Assembly (NCBI GenBank): GCA_964017185.1
Contig: OZ024875.1
Coordinates: forward strand, 46,207,986 to 46,271,985
Length of the DNA: 64,000 bases
Origin: Rugalucina vietnamica
Taxonomy: Eukaryota; Mollusca; Bivalvia; Lucinida; Lucinidae
Direction: 5' to 3'
Shown piece by piece: positions 1 through 12,093 of the stretch. Each line of letters starts with the position of its first letter. Position 1 is the first letter of the stretch. The notes beneath the pieces were generated by a model. That model searched no databases and was not told where the DNA came from. It saw only the letters and a list, made by a program, of their open reading frames with translations. The translations under genes were made by a program, and so were the position numbers.

Positions 1-1481
1 TGATAAAACCCATGCGAACGCAATTTGAATTTACTCACAGGTTGATTTGCACACCGGAGTATATTTACACGCGTGTATTTTTGCGCATGCGAATTGGACT
101 TAATACTGTATTACATTATATATTACATTCTAAAATCAAGTAGTGTGTTAGTCAAATCAGGGAACTGGTCAACAGTTCCGTGGTCAAATATACGAGTATA
201 TGTGCGCTTTTTTAAGACCCGAACAACGGGATTTTTGTGTGTGTGTGGGGGGGGGGTTATTGTCCAAGGAGCACCCGAAGGCTCAACAGGGAGGTTGATT
301 TTTGTTGTTGCTTTTGGAGAAGCCTGCGCTTAACTTTTGTTACATTATATGAATGATTTATTTCTGAGGTCTGAGATCTCGTGTTTGCATGGTGTGTTTA
401 ATCGTTTTATCAGGGAATTTGGTCATTAATTACACGTGTCAAAGGATGTTGATACCATAAAATCAGCTGTACAGGGCAATCATCGATAAATCAAAGCGGC
501 CGCTCCCAAATAAAATCTAGAGGCTGGCGAATATTACGTGTTTCTAAAACATCGATGATTTCGTCATGCTTCAAGTTACAATTACATTTATTGTTATATC
601 CATTTGTTCAGGAACTGCATTCGGAGCTTAATGGATTTGCAAACTATATCAGTTAAGTACTGTTGGGGTGTTTCAATTTTGCAATGCCTTGGCTTTGGTC
701 CGAATATTAATGCCATTTGTTTGATTCTAACATGGAGTAAGTAACACGGTATATTTTTGTTCTTACATGTAGTGGTTGTATTTTACGGACGAACTGATAT
801 GAAACGTATTCGTATTAACTGTATGTATATTTCATGTATCAAAACTTTAATTACTATTCAGATGTGTACTGTTTCCAGGTCCGCATTTCTGCATGATACG
901 GTTGCTCGGGGGGAATTTAAAAAAAACAACAACAACATTTGTCTGGCTATTTTCCCGTACAACTTTCTAATCTGTTGCTTAGGTATTATTTCATTGTGCA
1001 TTCATTATTTGATTTTTCGTTACATGTTCTATATTATGCCTTTTTGCTTTCATAATAAATTCTAAATGGTCTCTATGCTGTGTTTTACATGTGTTACTAG
1101 AATAATCGTTTTATTATTTTGCTTATTTCCAGACTAACCAGAACCCACCAGGAAACAGGATACTTAAGATCGTTGTTTATTTTGAAGGGTTGGAAGGGTG
1201 CTCAATTATTAATGTCTGCCTATCAAAACGGTATTGTCTTCGTAAATGCAAAACATGCAAGAACACGAACAATATGTATCATATCGGGATATCATGTCTG
1301 GTGCCGACTTTGTTACAAATGCGATTTTAATATTTCGCATCGCATATTCTACAGTCATGTTCTATGAAATTGTCAATTCGGTATAAAAAAAAAAAAAAAA
1401 AAAAAAAAAATGGTGGTATGGTGGTTCCAATGTCATTCATCATAAATTTATTTTTAAACAAAGCATGTTTCTGATTTTATT
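1..1481. other. AT-rich non-coding stretch, no gene seen
   Basis: No open frame shows a recognisable motif, a codon pattern or splice-flanked continuation. A short poly-G tract lies near 248-257 and a poly-A run at 1385-1410. The short open frames are what AT-rich DNA gives by chance. Confidence 0.6.
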
Positions 1482-2586
1482 ACTTAAACCCCTGTCATAC
1501 CAGGGTGTTTTTCTCATGGCGCTCTAAAAAATGTAGAACGCCGAGATAAGAGCGGTACAAACGCCACCAACGACATTACAACGCATTTGCATCGCCAGCG
1601 AACGTCGTGGAAACTCCTAGAACGCACAGGGTCGGTGTTTCTTTTGGACATGCTAAAAACAAACGCCGTCGTTCTGCGTTCTACTTAGATAGCAATGTGG
1701 ACGTCGTGCTGACATCGTGGCAACGTAGTGAGAGCTTCATCAACGCCCCTGGAGCTCCGCTGGTGCGCGGTGAAATCGTTGTGCAAACGCCGTGGTAGGC
1801 AATGGCGTTTGCACGACGATGGTATGGCGTCCATCGCGATCTCACTGCGTTTTCACCGCGCTCATAGGACGCGTCTATGGCGCTTTTACGGCGTGTCATT
1901 AATCTTACCACGCCTCTGTGGCAGCTGTAAGGCCCTGTCACGGCGTTTGTTGCGTTCACATGAAGCTTTTACCGCGATTCCGTGGCGTTTGTAAGGCGTT
2001 GTCACGGCGTTAATTGCGCTAACATGGAGCATTTACCGCGTCGAATGGCGTTTCTTGTAGTACAATAGATGAAAAAGATACGCAATTTTAAATATGTCAA
2101 AAGCAAACAAAACACTATTTTAATGAGATGCACATACATTTATTTCACTAAGTCTATCGAACAACAAGCGAGTTTACTTATACAAATTGCTGCTGCTGCT
2201 GCTGCTGCTACCCTCTCCATCCCCTGTTGCCAGCTATGTTACATTTTTGAAAGCAAACGTTCAAATGACGGAGACTTTGTTTCTGACTCGCCTATAAGAC
2301 GTCAGCTCAGTACCGTGGAAGCGCGGTACGAACGCCGTGGGAACGCCAAGAGTGCATACACCAAGAATTCCGCGCAAGCCCATGAAGGCGTCATGCCAGC
2401 GCAATGGAACCTGATAGAACACACTATGAACTCCGTAGTAACGCATTGGATTCGATGAGAACGCCATGGCTTGCATTGTCACAAATAAAATAATTTTTCC
2501 TCGGAGGTTCGCGGCGGTCAGGAAAATTTAAGAACGCCTTGCCAACGCCATGGAAACGCCTCTTGGTTTGACAGGGGTAAACTTAA
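1482..2586. mobile_element. Element A: TIR-bounded element filled with GGCGTT motifs
   Basis: The left end (from 1488) and the reverse complement of the right end (to 2580) share ACCCCTGTCA, then ACCA, and CATGGCG further in. A perfect 6-bp direct repeat ACTTAA flanks it (1482-1487, 2581-2586), probably the target duplication; a shorter TTAA duplication cannot be excluded. The inside is a degenerate array of AACGCC/GGCGTT. About 1530-1790 reads AACGCC, 1795-2055 reads GGCGTT, and 2310-2575 reads AACGCC again, so the blocks can fold on each other. A spacer (2056-2310) with a short CTG run separates the last two. No transposase is visible, so it is non-autonomous. Confidence 0.7.
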
Positions 2587-2734
2587 CCAAAGCCACTCGC
2601 CTTGTCAATCAGGAGTCGCAGGTTGGACTCCGGACATCCCCAGCCTTTGTCGTGTGACTTCAGACCTAGGTTCCATCTCGTATGACCAGAGCTATTTGAT
2701 TGGACGTGAAATCCTAAATAAACCAACATACAGG
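2587..2734. other. Possible decayed tRNA-SINE fragment
   Basis: The stretch near 2598-2650 contains GGTTGGACTCC, which resembles a Pol III B box (GGTTCGANTCC), preceded by a tRNA-like segment. It is too decayed to assign with confidence. Confidence 0.2.
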
Positions 2735-3200
2735 TGACTTACCAAACATCAATTATCGTTTGCCACGCAAGCTGTCGGTTCTTGTACCAATTACAGACTT
2801 ATCAAAATTTTGATAACGGTGTGTTCCACAGCTAATGTGATTTCATGTTGTTATCAGAATTTTGATAAGGCGTTGAATGTGACTGCGTTTCCCTAAAACA
2901 GGATAGGCTATCGAAATTCTGATAAGGTTTTACACATAGTTGACAAACCAAACACCAATCATCGTTTGCCGTGCAAGCTCTCGAATCCTGTATCAATTAC
3001 AGTCTTATCAAAATTTTGATAACGGTGTGTTCTAGAGCTTATATTAGTTCATGTTGTTATCAAAAGTTTGATAAGACGTTCAATGTGACTTTTCGTTTCC
3101 CTCAAACAGAATTGACTATCAAAACTTTGATAAGGTTTTACAATGTCTTGAGAGGACAGCAATACATTATTAAATGTGTTTATCACAATTTTGATAAAGT
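2735..3200. repeat. 206-bp tandem duplication carrying seven palindromic GATA-type sites
   Basis: Two units begin at 2735 and 2941 (period 206 bp). Perfect or near-perfect palindromes of the form TTATCAAAATTTTGATAA lie at 2799-2816, 2851-2868, 2908-2926, 3005-3022, 3057-3075, 3116-3134 and 3180-3198. The half-site is TTATC/GATAA, the WGATAR core used by GATA transcription factors, in inverted pairs. Centres are 52, 57, 97, 52, 59 and 64 bp apart. The central bases vary (AAAATTTT, AGAATTTT, AAAGTTT, ACAATTTT) while the outer TTATC/GATAA stay constant, apart from CTATC variants. Whether it is regulatory or the core of a repeat family is unknown. Confidence 0.75.
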
Positions 3201-3357
3201 AATATTATAAATATTTTGAGAGCAAAGACATTAAACATAATAACCTACAAGGCAGTTAAAAAGTAATCAAAGATTCATACATAATATGTTATATTGCTAT
3301 CAGAGGAATTCATTCTTATCCTTAGCCCGCTTGAAATTGAGGTACTGGAAAACCTCA

Positions 3358-3520
3358 ATTGAAATCGGATGCTGTTAGGAACTGGTAGTTTTGCATCGAG
3401 GTTCTTGCGAATGATACACGAATGCCTCACGATGGCTTCACGATGGCCTGACGACATCGTGTTAGGTGTAAAATGTATTCCCGAATGTATCACGTGACTA
3501 CCCGATGTTATGTATAAAAA
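3358..3520. repeat. CGATG/ACGA motif block
   Basis: Degenerate copies of CACGATGGC, ACGAATG and CGATG lie close together, matching the composition of 4485-4900. It may be one side of an interrupted element of the motif-filled kind. No clear terminal repeats were found. Confidence 0.35.
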
Positions 3521-3599
3521 CAATTAAATAAATGTGGATTGAGCATTGGTATAACATCTCATGTTTAACCACAATTAATTATGTTTGTATACTGTAGCT

Positions 3600-3985
3600 C
3601 TAGGGGCATTGTGTATTTTATGGGTTGGAGTCGAGGCTTGAAGTCTTGGAGTGGTTATGAGCTGCCGTATTGGAGTGGATTCTTGAAGTGAAACCCTGGA
3701 GGGAAAGTTTGGAGAGGAACAGGAAATGCAAGTAAATACTTTTTTAGAATACAAAGAAACTTTCAGATATGGATGTTAAGTTCTTATCATAACCATCTCA
3801 TGTTCAAACAGACTATCTAAGTTAAGGATCTACCAAAATATATATGAATTATGTGCTAAGACATTAACGGTCATATCCAAAATAAAGTCAGAATTAACTG
3901 GCTTTGTTTTGATTTAGTTTTCTGCTCTACTCCACAGTTCCACTCCTATCCATGACTCCAAAAAATACACGGTACCTACCTATAT
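3600..3985. mobile_element. Small TIR element with GGAGT motifs
   Basis: The left end (GTGTATTTT then GGAGTC and GGAGTGG) matches the reverse complement of the right end near 3920-3980. GGAGT repeats loosely inside the left part. No coding capacity. Confidence 0.4.
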
Positions 3986-4421
3986 TGTAGGCTGGTGGTT
4001 GAACGAGCCCTAGTTTCATTTGCGTGCAAACATGATCTCTTTAGAGAAAGCATTTAATTTGTATGCTTTCGTTGTTGACGTCCATAGTAATAAGTTAATT
4101 AATATCAGTTACTTTACAACACTGTTCAAGCTTCATGGTGACAGTTTGATAGTACTTAAAATCCATCTTTCGCATGAAACTGACACAAAACTGTTATTGA
4201 GTCAGTAGTTAAAACGCTCGTTTGTCGAATTCTGCAATGGGCACTGGTCTACTAGAAAGACAACCGGACGCTGCTTAAATGACGGAGTAATAAACAGACT
4301 AAATGCCTGTAACAGGTGATGTTGCTCCTGCAGGAGTTTTTGGTCATACACCAGCTGCATGTATAGAAGCAGTGCTGCAGCCTTCTTTTTCTGTGGGTGC
4401 AGATGTTTCTTTTTTATTTTT

Positions 4422-4484
4422 TGTATGTCCACGTTACCCCGGGAATAATTACAGTAATTATTCCCGGGGTAACGTGGACATACA
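4422..4484. repeat. Perfect 31-bp inverted repeat with a 1-nt centre
   Basis: Arm 4422-4452 is the exact reverse complement of 4454-4484, with one base between. The arm includes GTCCACGTTACCCCGGG. An error-free 63-nt palindrome suggests a recent origin, as a MITE or by replication fold-back. It lies at the left edge of the CGATG-rich block. Confidence 0.9.
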
Positions 4485-4900
4485 CGATGTCGTGTTGCCT
4501 TCCTAACACAATCGGGCAACATCCTGTCTCCTTCGTATTGCCTTCGTGTAGCAAAACCTGGCCGATAGTGTCGATGGCCACACGACAGCAACTTACGATG
4601 TAGTCCCGATGTGATAAGATGGCCTCACGATGACTTTGCGAAGGCCATGATGTACTCGCGAATTCAACACGAAATTGAACCATCGTGTGTCTTTCCTGTA
4701 TTTTTTGGCATGTCAAAGATTTTGGTGCCACTCGCGATGGTGATGCAAAAGGCTTAAAAATCTCCCGATGGACATAAGATGGGTAACGATGCACTCACGA
4801 ACTTAGTGACCCGATGTCTTCACGATCCCCGCCGAAATTGAAACTTTTTTTATAATCGTGTGTCCATCTCGTGTTAAAATCGGCTAGGTATGACGCCTAC
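4485..4900. repeat. CGATG/ACGA motif-filled block
   Basis: Dense degenerate copies of CACGATG, CCCGATG, TCGTGT and ACGAA occur. The style matches elements A, C and E (a short CpG-containing motif iterated over hundreds of bases). No coding content. Confidence 0.45.
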
Positions 4901-6889
4901 ATAACAGATGACGAAAAGACACTGTTTATACAAAACAACACAAATTTGAGATATGAAAATGTAATTATTATTAGTACATGTTATTCAACTGAATGAACAG
5001 AAAACAAATAAACATAGTCAACATCAACAAAATAACAAACTTCCTTAAACAATTATACTTGTACATGAATATGTTAACAATACACTATAACATACAAAAT
5101 TTGGCTCCAAATTTGGGGCATGCTCAGTTTGCACCGACGAAAATGTACGGTAAATAAACCTAATAATAATCAGATCTGTGTTACTGATGGAAACTGAGTA
5201 AAACTGAACTGAAAGTTCGCATATGAAGCATGTTCGTCGATGTAGAATCTAGGGCAGTTTCTTTTGGATGTGGAACTTAAGATAGTTTGTGAATGATAAA
5301 AGCTTCGTATTGAAAGTTAAAATCTTTTTGGGGAAAAAGAAGGCCAAACGATTTTGATGTAAAGCAAAAGAGGTCCCCAAAAAGCAGTAGGGTTTTGTTG
5401 TAAGATTAATAAAATGTAGAATTTAGATAAAGGAATGTACCTTGTAAAATGAGAGAGAAAACAGGGTAGTTCGTAAAGGAAAACGAGTATATGTTATCTG
5501 CAGCAAATACATGTAGTAATTCATACTGTTGGATGAACAAAATAAATATGTTTAGTTTGTTATGTAAGAAAATGAAAAATTAAACATTTATAGCTGAAAC
5601 TTGAATAAACATGGTAGAAAATAGATTCATTATAGATATCTGAATAACTGAATGTTCACATGCAAGTAGATGTCCAATGGACATGTATTCATGTACCTAG
5701 CACTGTAAAATACTTCACTAAATGAACACGCAGCGAAACGAGGAGCATACAGTCTGGACTAAAACCTACAATATATTTGCCAAAGTGGGAGAAAAATATA
5801 TATTCTAGGGGAAAACCGTGACCGATGCACCCCGGATTCGCCTCGATAGCCAATACTGAACCTTATTCATGTCAACGTTACAATGAGTCAAATTAGAATC
5901 ACCAATTATTCTGTTAACAGTTTATTCTACCCAGTACACAAAATCATTTCTGAATCAATTGATTCGAAACTGACAGTTTATCATCGAACTGTATACAGGG
6001 TGTGACTATACCAGTGTTTAATCCCATGTAGACGACTGTTATCTTAGGAGAACATGGCTGTTGTTCCCAAAATAAACGTTTATCAGTATCTTTGATAGAA
6101 AGTTTGATCCATACTGTAACTGAACAACCGCCAACATAGGCAACGATGCCTGATGAAGCTTGTAAATGATATCTCCCATGTACATGAAGCTGACTTTGTA
6201 AACGATACCGTCCAAACACTCGCCGTTGTTAAAGTAGCATATCAACTGACAAGAAGCTGATTAATTCCGTAAAATGGATTAACACCCCCCCCCCCCCCCC
6301 AAGTAGAACGTCCAATGCAATTGTCCAAACTAGGTTTGCAGTTTACGTAAACCTTGGGTAATGCGCGACCATCTGCTCTATTGTTGACTACAGGCTAACC
6401 ATCGACAATCCAGAACACCCGGTTCCGGTTCTCTGAAACAAAACACGAAGCAATAGTAGTAACTATAGACAAGTTCGACTTGTTAATTAAATCGTCGCAT
6501 GACTGAACTACTGAAAGCGTAACATGAGTAACTTGATTACAGAAACGCAACTACAACTGACCCTGAGCATGTGAACTCTGCTTAGACAAAAGTGAAAACA
6601 GTACCAAGAATTATTATGCCGATATGAAGTGATTACATGTTATGAATCGTGAATGAAACATTTTAAAAGGCAATGTTCTGGAACCAAATATAGGAATTGT
6701 TTTAGTCATAAAATTGAATGCAATAAACATGCATTTGATGTCGACAGCATTGTAATAAGAGATTAAGAAGGACAATGCTCAGATTTAATTGTATAGAGCT
6801 TATTTGAAATTTCTCGAAACGTGGTGTAAAGTACATGTATTATGATTATGCAGAGGAAAATTGGTTCAGCAACGAAAGCTGATAATAAA
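4901..6889. other. AT-rich non-coding stretch, no gene seen
   Basis: No supported exon. A poly-C run is at 6285-6300. The short frames around 5944-6245 show no motif. Confidence 0.55.
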
Positions 6890-8010
6890 ATCATGTGGTA
6901 TTTCAGTCGTCTAGGAAGACTAGATCATGTGAAAAAATCAGTCGATTTGATAATATGAAAACTCATGTGAAAACTCAGTCGATTTGATCATGTGAAAACT
7001 CATATAAAAAGTCGATTGATCATGTGTAAACTCATGTGAAAACCGTTTGTCGAATTGATCATGAAAAACTCAGGGGAAAACTCAGTCGTGCGAGAAGAAT
7101 GATCATGTGAAAACTCAGTCGAAGTGATCATGTAAAAACTCATGTGAAAACTCAGTCCTGCGAGAAGAATGATCATGTAAAAACTCATGTGAAAACTCAG
7201 TCGTGCGAGAAGAATGATCATGTGAAAACTCAGTCGAAGTGATCATGGAAAACTCATGTGAAAACTCGGTCGAGCGAGAAGAATGATCATGTGAAAACTC
7301 AGTCGAAGTGATCATGTTAAAACACACGTGAAAACTCAGTCGTGCGAGAAGAATGATCATGTGAAAACTCAGTCGAAATGGTCATGAAAAAACTCATGTG
7401 AAAACTCAGTCGTGCGAGAAGAATGATCATGAAAAAACTCATGTGAAAACTCAGTCGTGCGAGAAGAATGATCATGTGAAAACTCAGTCGAATTGGACAA
7501 ATGAAAACTCGAGTGAAACTCGGTCATGCGAGTAGAATGATCATGCTAAAACATAGTCAATTTGAACATGTGAAAACTCATGTGAAAACACAGTCGCATG
7601 CAAGAAGAATGATCATGTGAAAACTTAGTCAATTCGATCATGTGATAACTCGGTGTTGTAAAATCAGTCTATTTGATCATATGAAACTAATGTGAAAACT
7701 CAGTCGATTTGATCATGTGAAAACTCTTATGGAAACTTGGTCGAATGAAAACGCATGTGATAACCGTCTGTCGAATTGATCATGAAAAACTCGAGTGAAA
7801 ACTCAGTCGTGCGAGAAGAACGATCATGTGAAAATTCAGTCAAATTGGACAAAAGAAAACTCGCGTGAAACTCGGTCGTGCGAGTAGAATGATCATTCGA
7901 AAACTTAGTCAATTTGATCATTAGAAAACTCATGTGAAAACACCGTCGCATGCGAGAAGAATGATCATGTGAAAACATAGCCAAATTGATCATGTGAAAA
8001 CTCGGTGTAG
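6890..8010. repeat. Minisatellite based on GATCATGTGAAAACTCAGTCG
   Basis: The core GATCATGTGAAAACTCAGTC recurs more than twenty times. It is often followed by TGCGAGAAGAAT or AAGT, giving a higher-order period of about 69 bp with some 45-bp intervals. Units diverge more toward both ends. The open frames read through it on the minus strand are repetitive and are not genes. Confidence 0.85.
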
Positions 8011-11000
8011 AAATAAGATTTGAACATAAGCGGACTTTCAAGACATAATCGTATTGCTGATATAGAGAAGACACAGCCAGCCTGGTACAAACTGTGCATG
8101 ACGAAAAACGACAAGTTTTCAGAACCAACGAAAAGTAATGAATCATGATAAAAACATCCCCATTAGAACGATTTAAAACTGTAGGTGCTTGACATTAGGC
8201 AAACAATGTCGAGTAGGCTAGACCATGACAGCAACATTGACATTTCCAAAAGGCACAAAATAATTATATAGTGTGAAATGAAAAGAATAACTAACGCTCA
8301 AACTTGAATCGATGACAAATACTTGCGTGACAATAAACAATGTCAGAATTAATTGATCACGTTTAAGGTCTTTAGTTTTCAAACAAACCAATTATATGAA
8401 CGACTCCACGGCGAATAATTTGACATAGAGGTACTCCTGGTATACAACATAGCTTTGAAATGTGTCGATGCACGGCAAAAAATAACAAGTTACAAGTTTG
8501 CATTAGTATATGGAAAGTTAAATAAGTTAAAATGTGCTTAACAGTAATCAGCGTCGAAACGGTCACATATGACGTTTAAATGCGGACCGTCAGAAAGTTA
8601 AAAGAAAGTACATCGCAAATCTACCATAGCATATACATGTATAAAGTTGAAACAATATGCATTGCTCCAACATAATTATGCAGGCGTAAACGCTTGTCGA
8701 ATTACAATTGAAAGTAATGCCCGAGCATAATCGTTCCGAAAAAACGACACGTGTGCCTGTATAATAAACCAATATCAACATTGAAAACCACCGCCCCCTC
8801 GTAGTTTATATCAATTACGAGTAGAACAATTTTCTAAATGTTTTGTATCATGGTCCAACCAGAATCAAGCATTCAATTTTCCCATGACTTCATTGTTTTA
8901 GATTGTCAGTTAATTACCAAGAATGACAGGTATAATGTTTTTTTTCTTTTCTGCTTATCTTGCTGATAAGCTGATTTATTGTTTGACCTAAAACACAGCA
9001 ACTTTTGAATTTGAAATTCTGGTATGTCACGTGACATAATTTGAAAACTTTAGTTGTTCATTTACAAAAAAAAAATGGATGTGCTAGATGATGAAAATGA
9101 CAAATTGATTTTAAGCCAAATTGCTGATGCATTGGAAAATAATTATTTGGAGATAAACCCATTTGAGGACAAGCATGAGGATATATTTCTCTGGATGCAC
9201 CTTCAATTTCTGATAAACCAATTTAGCTTGATTAAATCTGTCTAGGCTTTGGGACTAGTTGTGCTGAATTTTCGTATCTTATATATTTCTTTTTTTATTT
9301 TTATCATTCACATTGGATATCTATTGCTGTAAATAAAATACATGCTTGAAAACTTCTTTGATTTTTCCACTCATAGGCAACAGGTGTCTGGCAAACAAAT
9401 CAATTCTGACATATCAGTGCTCTAACTTCCCTGTGCAGTGTATCAGGTAGTAAGAGCACGACCTAGATAACAGACTCAGTACAAGCCATAGGAAATTTTA
9501 GCTCCGCCTACTTACTAAGAAAGGCAGTATTTTCTCATAGCCATGGTTTACTCACATATTGCACAAGCAACATCAAAGAGAAAACTCTAGACCATGATAC
9601 AATATAAATTGTTCCCGCGTGCAAACAAACGTAAACAAGTAATTATAAAGTTAGCATTTGTGCTGACTCAAGCAATGTCGCACTTTGTCTGAAATCAAAA
9701 ACGTGGGAACATGAGTGAAATAATACGTGATTAGATAAGATCCAGTGCAGAGAAAGAACAAAATCTGGAGCGACACTCATACACATATTTCATATCGACA
9801 ATCGCTTATGCTAAAACTTGAGCCCTTATAAGCCAAAAACATATCGTGCATAGAACTCAAAGACCAATGTCTAAAAGGTATGAAACGTCCAAACGAAATG
9901 GCAAAATTACACCGGAAAAGTACCATGTGCGATTCTACGCCATATAATAAAACATGATCCCTCAATACTTTTCTTTTTCAAACGGAATCACATAAATCAC
10001 GCTAGTGAAAACAAAGAAGATATCTGATAAAAATAAATTCACAGAATATCGACAGAAAAAGCTTTGAGCAATATGTCAATTATGAACACATGTACATGTC
10101 TTGAGATGACGCTTTAGCAGCCTGATAATCTGAAAATATTCATGCCATGATGTACATACAGAAAGACGCTAGAGCCGCGATCGGGTAATGCATAAAGCGT
10201 ACAGGTACTGTGAATGCTGTGTTGATTGAAATGTGCGTAAAAGTATACTTATCTTTCGAAGCAAATCTTTACTCTGTTGACAAAAAGAATTCAGAAGAGT
10301 TAACGTCTAATACACGGCTGACGCTGATGTACGGAACTGTTCGCTATAATTTTTACACATTTTCTGTGAGCTACACTCCGTCCCCACAAAAGTACGATAT
10401 GGCTCATCCCTTTTAACGTTGATGTTTTCACTGCTCTTTAAGTGTCTTGAAAATGTCCCTTGCCGTGATCTGTATTATCAGCAAAAACATAAACATTCCT
10501 TCCAAATGTGTCTCTCGATAGTCACAATGCACTAAGTAGACAGTCACAATTTCGCTTGATAGTCTGACGACAGAAAAATAGAATCTATGTGTATGAAGTA
10601 AAATGATCAGTAATGATGATAATAAATTCCCGTGTAAATATTTATCTTGAAAATACAAGATCTTCCACTCCGAAAGCGAAGAAACCGATTCATGTTGATG
10701 CATTCTGAAATCTGAATATTAACCGAGGTAAAGTATTTTGCATCATAAACAGGCTAGCTGAGTACCGCCTCTGAGTTGTAGACCAATGGGAACAATAAAT
10801 GCTAAACAGGCATTGGTTAAGCAGACATCATCTCGTTTTGTATAAACCACAATTAAAACATTAATTTTCATGTAAAATGTCGTCACAGAATAATTGTTTT
10901 TATGAAGTAAATGTTACCTCAAAACTGTCTCCAGAATAATGTTAGGGTGATGCTTAACTTATGCCTGACTGTATGTATGGTTGAACAGTAATTAATATAT

Positions 11001-12093
11001 AGTGTATGTGAAACCACTGTATAGAAGACATGATCGACTTGCATAACGACAGAGCAGGCGTTTTTCTACGGTAACAAATTACATGCAAGTACTAGTGAAA
11101 CATAAGCCTTATAAACTATCAAATAACTTCCATTAAAATTAAGTAAATCGGCTAATATTCGGTTGATATAATATCTGGCATCTACATATCGAGAATGTTT
11201 TTTTTTTTTGCATGCAGTGGTTGTCTTTTTATAGGCATTTGATTGAGCGAACCCCAATTTTGCAATTTTATCTTTACATTTATTTGCCCCATCTTAAATG
11301 CACTTAATACTCAGAAGTGCATTTTATGCTTATTTCTAAATATATTTAAATCAATTATTGCAAAACGAATTCAGAATGATACGTGCTTGAATTTCTTCCA
11401 CAAAAATGGTCAAAAACAGATTTTTGACATAATTTGTTTGTTTAAAATTTAATGTGTTTGAACACCGTATATCGCCAGAATGACGTTTGTGTGTAAATAT
11501 GAATAAGATCTAATGGCGTTTATTTTTCAATCATTATGTTGGCAAGAATAGAGAGTGAAAATATGGAAAAATAATTGTGTGTGCAAATTTGTAGAAGAGA
11601 AAATTGTTTATTGAATCAGGTTCATTTGTAATGTCTAAAAACTACTAAACACAGATCAAAATGACCTCAGTCTGTTTTGCGATTCATATTATTTGGCTTT
11701 ATGCAAATGTAACAAGATGCATACATTATCCTATAACAGTATACAAATCTTGCTAAGCAACAGATCAAAACCTTGTTGTTCCGTTCATTCTATGACATAT
11801 GCTGTCAAATGACTTCAATACCTCTAGCTGGGAGAAAAAAATAATTTTTGAGATGTTTGAAGCAAGAATAAATATACTTTATTTCTCAGACCGAAATAGG
11901 TAAATGATTCAGGTCCAAAAGGCAGGTATTCTTACAACAAAGCACCTTTGGGTCTTACTTTACTGTAAAGAAAAAAATCTACAACAAAAGGATCTGGGGA
12001 ATGTGCATGAAAGATTATAACTATGGACACATCAACGACGCATTGTTTCGTCGAAATGCAATTCGCATCGCATTTCTATACAGTGATTCCATA
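8011..12093. other. AT-rich non-coding stretch, no supported gene
   Basis: One short plus-strand frame at 9075-9245 is acidic (starting MDVLDDENDK) but has no recognised motif and no splice continuation. The rest shows no coding signal or conspicuous repeat. Confidence 0.5.

Noticed and set aside
6890..8010. CRISPR-like array of direct repeats
   Set aside because: The units are contiguous and degenerate, there are no unique spacers of constant size, and the setting is an animal genome. It is a minisatellite.
7000..8146. Minus-strand open frames rich in His/Ser/Phe
   Set aside because: They are translations of the minisatellite unit with no independent coding support.
9054..9245. Small acidic protein gene
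   Set aside because: A single short frame with no motif, signal peptide, splice partner or regulatory context.
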